Shown in pieces: positions 14,101 to 14,602 of a DNA stretch of 14,602 nucleotides (positions are counted from its first letter, which is position 1; every line of letters begins with the position of its first letter). Made by a program: the position numbers and the translations under genes. Below the pieces are notes generated by a model. The model saw nothing but the letters and a program-made list of their open reading frames with translations, was not told the origin of the DNA and ran no database searches. The DNA is taken from the NCBI GenBank assembly GCA_020440935.1, contig JAGRNC010000019.1, positions 1 through 14,602 on the forward strand, read 5' to 3'. Origin of the DNA: Leptospiraceae bacterium (lineage in GTDB: Bacteria; Spirochaetota; Leptospiria; Leptospirales; Leptonemataceae).

Positions 14101-14602
14101 TTACTCTACGATCTCGGCTACGATTCCGGATCCTACAGTTCGTCCACCTTCGCGGATGGCGAATTTCAGTCCTTTGTCCATAGCGATAGGAGTAATCAGC
14201 TCCACTTCGATGGTTACGTTATCGCCGGGCATTACCATTTCCTTGTCTGCAGGAGTTCTGATAGTTCCGGTAACGTCGGTAGTTCGGAAATAGAACTGAG
14301 GACGATAGTCGTTAAAGAAAGGAGTGTGGCGACCGCCCTCTTCTTTCTTCAGTACGTAGATCTCAGCCTTAAATTTCTTATGCGGAGTAATAGACTTTGG
14401 CTTGGCCAATACCTGTCCGCGCTGAATGTCTTCTTTCTTCGTTCCTCGCATCAGGGCGCCAATGTTGTCGCCAGCTTGCGCGAAATCCAGTTCCTTACGG
14501 AACATTTCAATACCAGTAATAACGGTCTTGGTTGTGTCGCGGATACCCACGATCTCAACTTCATCGTTCACTTTCAGAGTTCCCTGCTCTACACGACCGG
14601 TA
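14101..14602 (-). CDS. tuf: Elongation factor Tu, C-terminal part (cut by window edge)
   Basis: EF-Tu carries aminoacyl-tRNA to the ribosome as a GTP complex. Only the last 166 codons lie in the window; the GTP-binding domain and the beginning of domain 2 are outside. The frame is open through the edge: before NDEVEIVGIRDT the sequence reads TGRVEQGTLKV, so the gene does not start at the GTG at 14571. Domain 2 (ITGIEMFRKELDFAQAGDNI) and domain 3 (HTPFFNDYRPQFYFRTTDVT, then GTIRTPADKEMVMPGDN and KFAIREGGRTVGSGIVAEI) match the family closely. tuf upstream of rpsJ is the classic arrangement of the str-S10 junction. Confidence 0.98.
   Translation of the reverse strand, partial: TGRVEQGTLKVNDEVEIVGIRDTTKTVITGIEMFRKELDFAQAGDNIGALMRGTKKEDIQRGQVLAKPKSITPHKKFKAEIYVLKKEEGGRHTPFFNDYRPQFYFRTTDVTGTIRTPADKEMVMPGDNVTIEVELITPIAMDKGLKFAIREGGRTVGSGIVAEIVE

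Noticed and set aside
13271..14183. Long plus-strand open frames opposite rplC and rpsJ (up to 181 codons)
   Set aside because: They mirror the codon pattern of unambiguous minus-strand ribosomal genes, have no recognisable domain and cross the gene boundary between rpsJ and rplC. Similar shadows occur opposite almost every gene in the window.
14101..14571. A 156-residue EF-Tu fragment gene starting at the GTG at 14571
   Set aside because: The EF-Tu frame continues upstream (TGRVEQGTLKV) to the window edge, so the GTG is an internal valine codon of a normal tuf gene.

Overview
The window is one uninterrupted minus-strand block of translation genes: the fused S10, spc and alpha ribosomal-protein operons, read from the 3' part of tuf at the right edge to rplQ and a strong terminator at the left edge. 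Order of transcription: tuf(partial)-rpsJ-rplC-rplD-rplW-rplB-rpsS-rplV-rpsC-rplP-rpmC-rpsQ-rplN-rplX-rplE-rpsN(Z)-rpsH-rplF-rplR-rpsE-rpmD-rplO-secY-adk-infA-rpmJ-rpsM-rpsK-rpoA-rplQ. No tRNA, rRNA, mobile element or CRISPR is seen. All substantial plus-strand open frames are shadows of these genes.

The organism looks like a spirochaete of the order Leptospirales, probably outside the low-GC genus Leptospira because base composition is close to 50 % by eye. The pointers are RpoA (N-terminus, acidic linker and alpha-CTD resemble Leptospira RpoA as I remember it), the insertion in the middle of L14, the N-terminal extension of L15, and the zinc-ribbon S14. This placement rests on recalled sequences, not on a search.

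Region by region: 14602-9606 holds the tuf 3' end and the S10 cluster (S10, L3, L4, L23, L2, S19, L22, S3, L16), followed by L29 and S17. From 9084 to 3527 is the spc cluster (L14, L24, L5, S14, S8, L6, L18, S5, L30, L15, SecY). From 3527 to 2535 are adk, infA and rpmJ. From 2512 to 111 is the alpha cluster (S13, S11, RpoA, L17), ending in a hairpin plus T-run at 37-62. Genes are packed tightly: most junctions are gaps under 35 nt or 1-8 nt overlaps (TAATG, ATGA). The only larger gap is 94 nt, between adk and infA. Together they supply ribosomal subunits, the translocon channel, initiation factor 1, nucleotide balance and the RNA polymerase alpha subunit as one growth-linked unit.

The most notable anomaly is rplN (L14). 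Its reading frame breaks at about 8811, after a normal N-terminal three quarters. The missing conserved C-terminus continues in the next frame and ends in a TAATG overlap with rplX. Since L14 is essential, this is either a sequence/assembly error of one or two bases or, less likely, real recoding. Other points: rpsD is absent between rpsK and rpoA, there is no map gene between adk and infA, rpoA starts with TTG and infA with GTG, the alpha-CTD lacks several residues that bind UP elements in E. coli, and there is no room for an E. coli-type S10 leader.
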